Shown: positions 1-6,655 of the stretch, one piece after another
How positions within the stretch are numbered: position 1 is the stretch's first letter
Layout: every line of letters begins with the position of its first letter
From: CAYZJD01 sp964478455
GTDB taxonomy: Bacteria; Acidobacteriota; Terriglobia; Bryobacterales; Bryobacteraceae
NCBI GenBank assembly: GCA_964478455.1
Contig: CAYZJD010000173.1
Coordinates: 1 to 9,132 of the forward strand
Reading direction: 5' to 3'
Length of the DNA stretch: 9,132 bases
Made by a program: the position numbers and the translations under genes
The notes under the pieces: model-generated
What the model was told of the DNA's origin: nothing
Seen by the model: the letters and a program-made list of their open reading frames with translations, nothing else
The model's database searches: none

Positions 1-1
1 C

Positions 2-424
2 ATCCAGAAGGCCATCGACGCCTGTGCCCGCTCGGGCGGCGGCGTCGTGCTGCTGCGGGCTGCGGCCGAGTTGGACAAACTGAAGCTCGGCAGTGACGAG
101 CAGATCGGCGTGGACATCGTGCGCCGGGCCTCTGAGGAGCCGATCCGCCAGATCGTCGGCAATGCCGGCTTCGAGGGCGCCATTGTCGTCGAGAAGGTGC
201 GCGCCAACGATAACGCCAACTTCGGCTTCAACGCCCAGACCGGGCAGTTCGAGGATCTGGTGAAGTCCGGCGTGATCGATCCGACGAAGGTGGCGCGCAC
301 CGCGCTCCAGAACGCCTCTTCCATCGCGGCGCTGATGCTGACCACCGAAGCGCTGGTGTGCGAGATCCCGGAGAAGAAGAAGGAACCCATGCCCGGCCCC
401 CACGGCCATGACATGGATTACTAG
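2..424 (+). CDS. groL: Chaperonin GroEL, 3' part (partial at left edge)
   Basis: This is the last 140 codons of a 60-kDa chaperonin; the start lies left of the window. GroEL forms double rings that, with GroES, fold cytosolic proteins using ATP. The visible part covers the end of the equatorial domain. It has the GGG ATP-site loop followed by VVLLRAAAEL, then the EEPIRQIVGNAG helix, the NFGFNAQTGQFEDLV segment and the DPTKVARTALQNASSIAALM helix, all classic GroEL. Two things are unusual. The residues just before GGG read AIDACARS where nearly all GroELs have something like AVEEGIVP, although the spacing is the same. The tail is short and ends GPHGHDMDY instead of the usual GGM repeats. It could therefore be a divergent GroEL paralogue rather than the main copy. 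The family call is very safe; paralogue status is inference. Confidence 0.95.
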   Translation: MQKAIDACARSGGGVVLLRAAAELDKLKLGSDEQIGVDIVRRASEEPIRQIVGNAGFEGAIVVEKVRANDNANFGFNAQTGQFEDLVKSGVIDPTKVARTALQNASSIAALMLTTEALVCEIPEKKKEPMPGPHGHDMDY

Positions 425-445
425 GAAGCACACAGAAGCGTCCTT

Positions 446-480
446 AGCCCGCGCCTTGTGGATGACCACGGCCGCGGGCT
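446..480. terminator. GC-rich hairpin after groEL
   Basis: An 8-bp perfect stem (AGCCCGCG at 446-453 with CGCGGGCT at 473-480) encloses a smaller GTGG/CCAC stem with an ATGA loop. It begins 22 bp after the groEL stop. There is no T-run after it, so it is only a possible terminator or 3' mRNA-stabilising structure. Confidence 0.4.
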
Positions 481-490
481 GAGGGAATGA

Positions 491-517
491 AGGGCCGCTC
501 CCGGCGGTAGCGGCCCT
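491..517. terminator. Second hairpin between convergent genes, possible bidirectional terminator
   Basis: A 9-bp perfect stem (AGGGCCGCT at 491-499 with AGCGGCCCT at 509-517) has a 9-nt loop. It is followed on the + strand by GTTGTCT, a weak T-rich tail. It lies between the stop of groEL (+) and the stop of the minus-strand gene ending at 538, so it could serve both. The position supports termination; the poor U-tract keeps confidence moderate. Confidence 0.5.
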
Positions 518-537
518 GTTGTCTCGGCGGACGCCCG

Positions 538-1302
538 CTACCGGCCCCGCACTTCCTCCCCGAACAGGATCTGGGATTCGGCGGTGAAGCGCTTGTAGTT
601 GGAATAGAGAATCGTGAGCCGGATGCGCTGCACACCCGTGCGAAAGGGCAGGACATCGTCGGCGTGAGTCCGGGCCGGAAACCAGTGCTTTCCATCGACC
701 AGCGAGCGAAATGTTGTGAAGCGGGGAAAGAGATTCTCTGACTTGGTCCGGAGTATCTCCGGCACGGCCTTGCCTTCGCTGCGCACGATGGAAAAATCCT
801 GCTTGGCGATCCAGAACAGGCCGTCGAAAAGCCGCTGCCCTTCCAGAGTCTGCCTGGGGCGCACCTGGAGCAGGTAACACTCGCCCTCCTCGATCGTCTC
901 CTCGCCGCGGAACCGGATGTCGTACAGCCGGAGCTGGTCCGGCGTAAACAGGAAGGGCTGAATCTCGCGGATATCGCGGAAGTCCTCCTTGGTCAGAATG
1001 AGCCGCGTGAGCGTGTTCCGCGACGGGCCCATCCTTTGCTCGGTGCGTTTTCCAGCCGGCGAGAAGATAACATCGCGCACTTCCCGGTATTCCCCGGTGC
1101 GGAAGCCCATAGCGTTGAGTTCCTCGACGGCGACCGTCTGGCGATAGGTGTAGTTACCGCGCTCGCGCTCGGTTTGAGCTTCCCGTTCGGCAACGTGGCG
1201 GATCAGATCGCGCGGAGCCTGCTCAGCCGCTGGCAAAGAAAGAGCCGGAGCGAGTGCTAAGATGATGCGGATGCAGGGCGCTCCGCGCGCTTTCCTCGCC
1301 AC
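538..1302 (-). CDS. Secreted protein of unknown function, possibly LolA-like fold
   Basis: I do not recognise a named family. From a GTG start at 1302 the protein is about 254 residues. It has a basic N-terminus (ARKARGAPCIR), a hydrophobic stretch (IILALAPALSLPA) and a likely signal-peptidase site near PAAEQ, so export to the periplasm or outer membrane is likely. The mature part alternates short strands (YTYRQTVAVEEL, ECYLLQVRP, FWIAKQDFSIVRSEGKAV, KHWFPARTHADDV). It resembles the uncharacterised outer-membrane lipoprotein-sorting/LolA-like proteins common in Acidobacteriota; that is a guess from strand pattern, not a match. An in-frame ATG at 1332 would add ten residues and give an unusually long signal N-region, so I prefer the GTG. 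Neither start has a clear Shine-Dalgarno site. Its 5' end overlaps the divergent protease gene. Confidence 0.7.
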   Translation of the reverse strand: MARKARGAPCIRIILALAPALSLPAAEQAPRDLIRHVAEREAQTERERGNYTYRQTVAVEELNAMGFRTGEYREVRDVIFSPAGKRTEQRMGPSRNTLTRLILTKEDFRDIREIQPFLFTPDQLRLYDIRFRGEETIEEGECYLLQVRPRQTLEGQRLFDGLFWIAKQDFSIVRSEGKAVPEILRTKSENLFPRFTTFRSLVDGKHWFPARTHADDVLPFRTGVQRIRLTILYSNYKRFTAESQILFGEEVRGR

Positions 1303-2257
1303 GCTGGGGATTGTCTGGGCGGCGCTGTGCATTGCCGGCTGGATCTACGGCCAACAACTGAGTATACCGGCGGCTGTCGCGGCGGCCGTGATCGCGGCCT
1401 TCCTGATCGAGGCGGTCTTCTTCCTCTTCCCTGGTTTCGAGTTGTTGAGGGAGGGGGCGCGGAAGAAACTGGCCGGGTGGCGGCTTGCGGCGGCGTTGAC
1501 CGCGAGCGCCACGCTCCCGTATCTGGTTTACAGCGTCCCGTGGGGTGTTTTCCGGTGGCGCTCTTTCGCTGTGCTCCTTCTCCTGGCCGGGTTGGCCGGC
1601 TTCTGGTACGCTGTCGCGCCTCGGAAGCCGGCCTTTGACGTCCTGTTCCTCGCGCTCATGGCCGTGGTGCTGATGGCTCGCGTCTTCACCGGAATCTACG
1701 CCTCTCCGTGGCCGCGCCTGCGGGTGGACGTGCTTGGGCACTTGATGTGGATCCGCACCGGCGTGATGGCGGTCCTGTTGCTGCGCGGCGCGGAGGGTAT
1801 CGGTTTCGGATTCTTGCCGCAACGCCGTGAGTGGTGGATCGGACTGCGGAACTTCCTTTACTTCGTTCCTCTCGGAGCCGCGCTCTCCCTCTTGTCGGGC
1901 TTTGCCCGGTTCGAGCCGCCCGCCGGCCCTTGGTGGAGGACGCCGGCCGTAACTGCGGGAACGTTCTTGGGGATGCTGTGGGTGGTGGCCCTCTCGGAGG
2001 AGTTCTTCTTCCGCGGGCTGCTGCAACGGTGGCTCTGCGGATGGCTGCGAAGCGATCCCGCCGGGCTGCTCATTGCGTCGCTGCTGTTCGGAGCAGCGCA
2101 CCTGCCGTTCCGGTCGTTTCCGAACTGGAGATTCGCGCTGGTGGCGGCGCTGGCCGGTCTTTTCTATGGCCGGGCGTATCAACAGGCTGGCGGGATCCGT
2201 GCGGCGATGGTCGCGCACGCGCTGACCAACACGTTCTGGCGACTGGTGTTCGCCTGA
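1262..2257 (+). CDS. CPBP-family (CAAX/Abi-type) intramembrane metalloprotease
   Basis: A 331-residue polytopic membrane protein with about eight hydrophobic segments. The C-terminal half carries the three diagnostic CPBP motifs (family PF02517): EExxxR as SEEFFFRG with E246, E247 and R251; FxxxH as FGAAH with F276 and H280; and HxxxN as HALTN with H319 and N323. These Glu and His residues hold the catalytic metal in Rce1-like proteases, so all key residues are present and the enzyme should be active. Bacterial members cleave membrane or peptide substrates, and some serve in bacteriocin immunity; the substrate here is unknown. The start was chosen at the first of three clustered ATGs (1262, 1265, 1271), with GGAG at 1247-1250 upstream. 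No later start would keep the first TM helix. The gene is transcribed away from the secreted-protein gene and their coding regions overlap by 41 bp. Confidence 0.9.
   Translation: MMRMQGAPRAFLATLGIVWAALCIAGWIYGQQLSIPAAVAAAVIAAFLIEAVFFLFPGFELLREGARKKLAGWRLAAALTASATLPYLVYSVPWGVFRWRSFAVLLLLAGLAGFWYAVAPRKPAFDVLFLALMAVVLMARVFTGIYASPWPRLRVDVLGHLMWIRTGVMAVLLLRGAEGIGFGFLPQRREWWIGLRNFLYFVPLGAALSLLSGFARFEPPAGPWWRTPAVTAGTFLGMLWVVALSEEFFFRGLLQRWLCGWLRSDPAGLLIASLLFGAAHLPFRSFPNWRFALVAALAGLFYGRAYQQAGGIRAAMVAHALTNTFWRLVFA
1361..1366 (-). promoter_or_regulatory. Possible -10 box for the minus-strand secreted-protein gene
   Basis: Read on the minus strand this is TATACT, one mismatch from TATAAT, placed 28-33 nt before the ATG at 1332 and about 60 nt before the GTG at 1302. 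No convincing -35 is seen. It lies inside the coding region of the divergent protease gene, where a promoter would be needed given the overlapping 5' ends. Confidence 0.25.
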
Positions 2258-2314
2258 CTCGCCGGCGGCGCGGTCTGCGCGCTGGTCGCCGACAGCGGTC
2301 CACAATTCCTCGCA

Positions 2315-2323
2315 TGTTATTCT
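2315..2323 (+). promoter_or_regulatory. Possible extended -10 promoter of the anthranilate synthase gene
   Basis: TGTTATTCT fits the extended -10 pattern TGnTATAAT with two mismatches. Transcription would start near 2330 and leave a leader of about 25 nt before the ATG at 2355. No good -35 is visible. The leader is too short for a Trp-codon attenuator and contains no Trp-rich leader ORF. Confidence 0.3.
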
Positions 2324-2344
2324 GAGTGATTAGCGGCCATCCTG

Positions 2345-2350
2345 AAGGGG
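2345..2350 (+). promoter_or_regulatory. Ribosome-binding site of the trpE-trpG fusion
   Basis: AAGGGG lies 4 nt before the ATG at 2355. It supports that ATG as the start and confirms that the fusion gene has its own translation signal, separate from the protease gene that ends at 2257. Confidence 0.55.
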
Positions 2351-2354
2351 CACC

Positions 2355-4502
2355 ATGCGCCAGTTGAGGTATTCGACGCGCAGCGGGATTCATGTCCTCC
2401 GCAGCGTCACAAGGCTTCCGTACAAGAAGGGACTGGAAGGCCTGCTGCGCGATCTTGACACCTTCCGCGGCATCTACCTGTCGTCCGGATACGAGTACCC
2501 GGGGCGGTACTCGCGGTGGGACATCGCCGCGATCCGCCCGCTCCTGGAAATCGCAGCGTCGGGTCGTGACATGGAATTCCGGGCGCTGAATCTGCGTGGA
2601 GAGATCTTCAACCGGATGCTGTTTCCTGTTCTTGCCGGCCATCCACACTGGGAATCGCTGGACCCGCATGCAGGAAACCTCAGGGGACGGCTCAAGCCAC
2701 TGCCCAAGCTGTTTCCCGAGGAGGAGCGCAGCAAGCAGCCTTCGGCATTCAGCATTCTCCGCACGCTGATCGAGGAATTCCGCAACGACAAGGACACGCG
2801 CCTGGCGCTGGTGGGCGCGTTCGGCTACGACTTACTGTTCCAGTTCGACCCCATCGAGTTGAAGCTTCCGCGCAGCGGGCAGAAGGACTTGCGCCTGTTC
2901 CTCTGCGATGACATCTGCTTCATGGACCGCAAGAAAGAAGTCATCGAGCGCTACGAGTACGACTTCGAGCACAAGGACCTGTCGACGCTGGCGCTCGAAC
3001 GGACCGCCGAAGCAGTCCCGCCGCCCCCGGCCAGAGAGCCTGCCGGGATCACCTGCGACCACACGCCTGAAGAGTACATGGCCAACGTCGAGACCGTCCG
3101 GCAGGGGATGCGGCGAGGCGACTACTACGAGGTGGTGTTGCGCCAGGACTTCAGCGCGACCTATTCCGGGCGGCCCTCCGACCTGTTCCGGCGCATGCAG
3201 CAGATCAGCCCCAGCCCCTACGAGTTCTTTCTCCAATTCGGCGACGAGCAGCTCATCGGCTGCTCCCCCGAGATGTTCGTGCGGGTGGAGGGCAGCCGGG
3301 TGGAAACCAGCCCGATTTCCGGGACGGCGCGCCGCACGGGCGATCCGCTGGTGGACGCGGACAACATCCGCGAGCTGCTGAGCTCGGCCAAGGAGGAATC
3401 GGAGCTGACGATGTGCACGGACGTGGATCGCAACGACAAATCGCGGGTCTGCGTCCCGGGATCCGTGAAGGTCATCGCGCGCAGGCTGATCGAATCGTAT
3501 GCCGGCGTCTTCCACACCGTCGATCACGTCGAAGGGATCCTCCAGCCGGGCTTCGACTCGCTCGACGCCTTCCTCACTCACATGTGGTCGGTGACGATGA
3601 TCGGCGCGCCGAAGAAATGGGCGGCCCAGGCGATCGAAAACCTCGAGAAGACCGCGCGCGGCTGGTACGCCGGCGCCATCGGCATGATCTCGCTCAACGG
3701 CGACATCAACACCGGGATTCATATCCGCAGCATCCACTTGCGCGAGGGCATCGCCAGGTATCCGGTGGGCGCGACGATCCTGTACGACTCCGATCCGGCA
3801 AAGGAGGAGCGGGAGACACGGATGAAGGCGACCGCCTTCTTCCGCGCCATTCAGACACCCGAGCAACCGGCGAGGACGAGGGGACGCGCGAGAAGGCGCG
3901 TGGGCGACGGGGTGCGGATGCTCCTGGTGGATAACGACGACTGTTTCATCCACACGCTGGCGAACTATGCCCGCCAGACGGGCGCCCAGGTGATCACCTA
4001 TCGCGCGGGTTTCCCCCTGGAGTTGATCTCGGAGACCGCGCCGGACCTGATCCTGGTCTCGCCCGGCCCCGGCAGGCCCAAGGACTTCGGCGTGCCGGAC
4101 CTGGTGCGGTTCGCCGCCCAGAACCGCATCCCCGTGTTCGGCGTCTGCCTCGGCTTGCAGGGAACGGTGGAGGCGTTCGGCGGCGAACTGGAGGTGCTCG
4201 GCTATCCGATGCACGGCAAGCCCTCCCTGGTGACCCACGACGGAAAAGGAGTCTTCGAGGGGTTGCCGGAGAAGCTCAAGGTCGGACGATATCATTCGCT
4301 GTTCGCGAAGCGCGAGACTTTGCCGGCCTGCCTCAAAGTAACGGCGGAGTCCGACGACGGCGTGATCATGGGCGTCCGCCACCACGATCTCCCCATCGAG
4401 GCCGTGCAGTTTCACCCCGAATCCATCCTGACTCTGGAGGGCGACTGCGGCCTGAAGATGATCGAGAACGTGGTCAGGGTTTATGGCCACATCCGCCGCT
4501 GA
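2355..4502 (+). CDS. trpEG: Fused anthranilate synthase (TrpE-TrpG in one chain)
   Basis: This 715-residue cytosolic enzyme makes anthranilate from chorismate and glutamine, the first committed step to tryptophan. The chorismate-binding TrpE part spans about 1-500, with SPISGT at 319-324, TDVDRND at 355-361, HTVDHVEG at 387-394 and GAPK at 417-420. After a basic linker (TRGRARRR), the class-I glutamine amidotransferase part starts near M522, with SPGPGRP and a complete triad C598, H687 and E689. The SSGYEYPGRYSRWD segment (43-56) occupies the region that forms the Trp feedback site in this clade, so feedback inhibition is likely. Sequence style and length match the single-chain enzymes of rhizobia (about 729 residues), not the separate TrpE and TrpG of most bacteria. 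PhzE of phenazine synthesis has the same domain order but is shorter. No other trp gene is in the window. The downstream gene follows within 22 bp. Confidence 0.93.
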   Translation: MRQLRYSTRSGIHVLRSVTRLPYKKGLEGLLRDLDTFRGIYLSSGYEYPGRYSRWDIAAIRPLLEIAASGRDMEFRALNLRGEIFNRMLFPVLAGHPHWESLDPHAGNLRGRLKPLPKLFPEEERSKQPSAFSILRTLIEEFRNDKDTRLALVGAFGYDLLFQFDPIELKLPRSGQKDLRLFLCDDICFMDRKKEVIERYEYDFEHKDLSTLALERTAEAVPPPPAREPAGITCDHTPEEYMANVETVRQGMRRGDYYEVVLRQDFSATYSGRPSDLFRRMQQISPSPYEFFLQFGDEQLIGCSPEMFVRVEGSRVETSPISGTARRTGDPLVDADNIRELLSSAKEESELTMCTDVDRNDKSRVCVPGSVKVIARRLIESYAGVFHTVDHVEGILQPGFDSLDAFLTHMWSVTMIGAPKKWAAQAIENLEKTARGWYAGAIGMISLNGDINTGIHIRSIHLREGIARYPVGATILYDSDPAKEERETRMKATAFFRAIQTPEQPARTRGRARRRVGDGVRMLLVDNDDCFIHTLANYARQTGAQVITYRAGFPLELISETAPDLILVSPGPGRPKDFGVPDLVRFAAQNRIPVFGVCLGLQGTVEAFGGELEVLGYPMHGKPSLVTHDGKGVFEGLPEKLKVGRYHSLFAKRETLPACLKVTAESDDGVIMGVRHHDLPIEAVQFHPESILTLEGDCGLKMIENVVRVYGHIRR

Positions 4503-4524
4503 CGAACATCAGGCTCGCAGGCCC

Positions 4525-5850
4525 ATGCCCACTGTGACCGTCATCGGGGGCGGCCTCGCGGGCATGGCGTGCGCTGCGGCTCTCGGCAGCGCGGGCTACC
4601 GGGTGACGCTTTTCGAATCGCGCGGCTTTCTCGGCGGGCGCGCATCGTCCTTCCCCCTGGCGCCCGCCGACCCGTCCTCCGAGCTGATCGACAACTGCCA
4701 GCACATCCTGCTGCATTGCTGCGTGAACCTGCTCGATTTCTACCGGCGGATGGGCGTACTGGACAGGATCCGCTTCCACCGGCAGCTCTTCTTCCTCGAG
4801 CCTGGCGGCCGGCTGTCTGTTCTGCGCGCGGGTCTTCTCCCTGCGCCGCTGCATTTCCTCGGATCGTTCGCGCGGCTCCGCTTTTTGCGGCCCGCCGACA
4901 AGATCGCCATTGCCCGGGCGCTGGCGACGGTCCGTAGGGAACGCGCCGCGCGTACGGATCTGGATCGCATCACCATGCTCGACTGGCTGCGGGAAAAGCG
5001 GCAGCCGCCACGCGCCATCGAGCGGTTCTGGCGCCAGGTGCTGGTTAGCGCCGTCAACGAAGAGCTCGATCGCATGGCCGCCTCCCACGGCTTGCAGGTC
5101 TTCTGGCTCGGCTTCCTCGCGCATGGCCGCTCGTATGAGATGGGCGTGCCGGCGACGCCGCTGGGCGAGCTTTACTCCGCCGAGGCCTGGGAGCGGCTGG
5201 AGGCGGTCGAGATCCGCTTCCGGTCGCCGGTGTCACGCATCCTCGCCGGCGGGGAGAAAGCGGACGGCGTGGAGGTGAACGGCCAGGTCCACCGGTCCGA
5301 TTACTACGTATCCGCCCTGCCATTCGAGCGCGCCGGTGAACTACTGCCGGAACTCGAGTTGGATCACGGCGCCTTCGAGCACTCGCCCATCACCGGGATC
5401 CACCTCTGGTTCGACCGGCCCATCACCGAGCTTCCGCACGCCGCCCTCCTGGACCGCACCATTCAGTGGCTCTTCAACAAGAGCGGCGGCCGTTACGTGC
5501 AGCTCGTGGTCAGCGCTTCGCGGGGCCTCCTCGATATGGGACGCGCCGAGGTGATCGAACTGGCGGTCAAGGAGCTCGGCGAATTCTTCCCTCTCGCCCG
5601 TGCCGCAGCGCTCGAGAAAGCACACGTCGTGAAGGAGGCGCGAGCGACCTTTTCCGCCCGTCCGGGTCTGGAAGCGCACCGCCCCGTGGCGGCCACTCGC
5701 ATTCGGAATCTCTTCCTCGCGGGGGATTGGACCCGCACTGGCTGGCCCGCGACGATGGAGGGTGCTGTGCGCAGCGGCTACCTCGCCGCTGAGTCCGTCA
5801 CCCGCGCCGCCGGCGTCCCACGCCGGTTCCTGGTTCCTGACATCGCCTGA
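4525..5850 (+). CDS. hpnE: HpnE, squalene-associated FAD-dependent hydroxysqualene dehydroxylase
   Basis: In the HpnC/HpnD/HpnE route, HpnE converts hydroxysqualene to squalene, the precursor of hopanoids. From M at 4525 the protein has 441 residues. It opens with the Rossmann FAD motif VIGGGLAG (6-13), E31 at the end of the second strand for the ribose hydroxyls, and GGRA at 37-40. Next comes the family signature IDNCQHILLHCC (55-66), and near the C-terminus LFLAGDWTRTGWPATMEGAV (about 396-415), the second FAD-binding block. An upstream in-frame ATG at 4483 would overlap the trpEG end by 20 nt and add 14 residues before the nucleotide-binding fold. I prefer 4525 because family members start just before VIGGG. 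Neither start has a strong ribosome-binding site. The gene is probably co-transcribed with trpEG. HpnC, HpnD and the squalene cyclase are not in view. A carotenoid/phytoene desaturase-like role is the alternative, but the CQH signature favours HpnE. Confidence 0.88.
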   Translation: MPTVTVIGGGLAGMACAAALGSAGYRVTLFESRGFLGGRASSFPLAPADPSSELIDNCQHILLHCCVNLLDFYRRMGVLDRIRFHRQLFFLEPGGRLSVLRAGLLPAPLHFLGSFARLRFLRPADKIAIARALATVRRERAARTDLDRITMLDWLREKRQPPRAIERFWRQVLVSAVNEELDRMAASHGLQVFWLGFLAHGRSYEMGVPATPLGELYSAEAWERLEAVEIRFRSPVSRILAGGEKADGVEVNGQVHRSDYYVSALPFERAGELLPELELDHGAFEHSPITGIHLWFDRPITELPHAALLDRTIQWLFNKSGGRYVQLVVSASRGLLDMGRAEVIELAVKELGEFFPLARAAALEKAHVVKEARATFSARPGLEAHRPVAATRIRNLFLAGDWTRTGWPATMEGAVRSGYLAAESVTRAAGVPRRFLVPDIA

Positions 5851-5874
5851 GCCGGGGCGGCGCCCCCGGAGCTT

Positions 5875-5883
5875 TGCGATAAT
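5875..5883 (+). promoter_or_regulatory. Extended -10 box immediately upstream of the small secreted-protein gene
   Basis: TGCGATAAT matches the extended -10 consensus TGnTATAAT with one mismatch. It ends 6 nt before the ATG at 5890, so transcription from it would start at or next to the A of the start codon. There is no Shine-Dalgarno site in between. No -35 is visible, as is usual for extended -10 promoters. Confidence 0.45.
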
Positions 5884-5889
5884 TCAAGC

Positions 5890-6267
5890 ATGCGCAGACG
5901 GCTCTTTCCTCTCGCATTCCTGGCTTTGCTGGCCCTTCCTTTGCTCGCCGATTCACCCACGACGAGACTACGGATCGAAGTGAGGAACATCTACGACAAG
6001 CCGGTCGAGCGCGCCAGCGTCGTGGTGAAGTTCGTCAAGGGCAGGTCGAAGCTCAAGTTCGGTAAGAAGATCCGCACCAACTGGGAACTGCGGACAAATC
6101 AGGAGGGTGTGGCCCAGATCCCGCCCATTCCGCAGGGCAAAGTCGTGGTCATGGTGATCGCCAAGGGTTACCAGACCTTCGGCCAGGAGTTTGAGATCGA
6201 GGAAGAGGAGAAGACCATCGAGGTCAAGCTGAACCCGCCACAGCCGCAGTTCACGGCGCACCAATAG
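5890..6267 (+). CDS. Small secreted carboxypeptidase-regulatory-like domain protein
   Basis: A 125-residue protein with a clear signal peptide: MRRR, then a hydrophobic core, with cleavage likely after A20 (LPLLA/DSP). The mature part is one compact beta-sandwich unit. It runs TTRLRIEVRNIYDKPVERAS, then WELRTNQEGVAQIPPIPQGK, then VVMVIAKGYQTFGQEFEIEE and TIEVKLNPP. The order 'variation on D-x-P, then T-x-x-x-G, then P-x-G-x-Y, then a final valine/isoleucine strand' is that of CarboxypepD_reg/CNA-B-like domains (Ig-like or transthyretin-like). These usually serve as adhesion or structural modules and are abundant in Acidobacteriota, often as part of TonB-receptor or cell-surface proteins. Here the domain stands alone, with no catalytic part, so no enzymatic role is proposed. 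The gene starts 39 bp after hpnE and has its own candidate promoter. Its stop is 7 bp from the convergent ridA stop. Confidence 0.8.
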   Translation: MRRRLFPLAFLALLALPLLADSPTTRLRIEVRNIYDKPVERASVVVKFVKGRSKLKFGKKIRTNWELRTNQEGVAQIPPIPQGKVVVMVIAKGYQTFGQEFEIEEEEKTIEVKLNPPQPQFTAHQ

Positions 6268-6274
6268 CGCCGGT

Positions 6275-6655
6275 TCAACCGGTCTCGGCGATTGCGTCGA
6301 TCTCGACTCGTACGTCCCGTGGAAGGCGCGCCACTTCGACGGTTGCTCGGGCGGGCGGGTGTTCCCCAAAGTAGCGGGCGTAGACTTCGTTCATCGCTGC
6401 GAACTCCCCCAGGTCCTTCAGGTACACGGTCGTCTTGACGACCCGCTCGAGCGAGGAGCCGCTCGCTTCAAGCACGGCCTTCAGATTCTCGAGGACTCGT
6501 TCCGTTTGCCCGGCAATGCCGCCTTCAACCAGTTGATTGGTCGCCGGATCGAGCGGGATCTGGCCGCTCAGGAAGACGAAGCCGTTCGAAATGACGGCCT
6601 GCGAGTAGGGGCCGATGGCCCGGGGAGCGTGTTCAGTCGCGACGGTCTTCTTCAT
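6275..6655 (-). CDS. ridA: RidA-family reactive intermediate (enamine/imine) deaminase
   Basis: A 126-residue protein, close to the 128 residues of E. coli RidA. Homotrimeric RidA hydrolyses 2-aminoacrylate and related imines released by PLP enzymes such as threonine/serine dehydratase, which protects other enzymes in the cytosol. Family features are the GPYSQA motif with Y17, FLSGQIPLDP, and PPARATVEVARLP, where R103 is the substrate-carboxylate arginine (R105 in E. coli). E118 follows in the VEIDAIA strand. The cysteine that follows the arginine in E. coli is threonine here, a common change. The start at 6655 is set by homology and by GAGGT at 6662-6666 (minus strand). The open frame continues upstream to 6793, but that extension is pyrD sequence in another frame and does not look like RidA. 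The gene overlaps the pyrD stop by 23 nt, so the two are likely translationally coupled. Confidence 0.95.
   Translation of the reverse strand: MKKTVATEHAPRAIGPYSQAVISNGFVFLSGQIPLDPATNQLVEGGIAGQTERVLENLKAVLEASGSSLERVVKTTVYLKDLGEFAAMNEVYARYFGEHPPARATVEVARLPRDVRVEIDAIAETG

Noticed and set aside
1223..2305. 360-codon minus-strand open frame opposite the CPBP protease
   Set aside because: Arg/Gln/Pro/Glu-rich low-complexity shadow. The plus-strand frame has the complete protease motifs and TM helices.
2832..4490. 552-codon minus-strand open frame opposite trpEG
   Set aside because: Composition is His/Asp/Arg/Val-rich, as expected from the reverse strand of a GC-rich gene. The plus strand encodes anthranilate synthase with all motifs.
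2355..4502. PhzE (phenazine pathway ADIC synthase) as identity of the fusion
   Set aside because: Same domain order, but length and motif wording fit fused anthranilate synthase better, and no phenazine genes are nearby.
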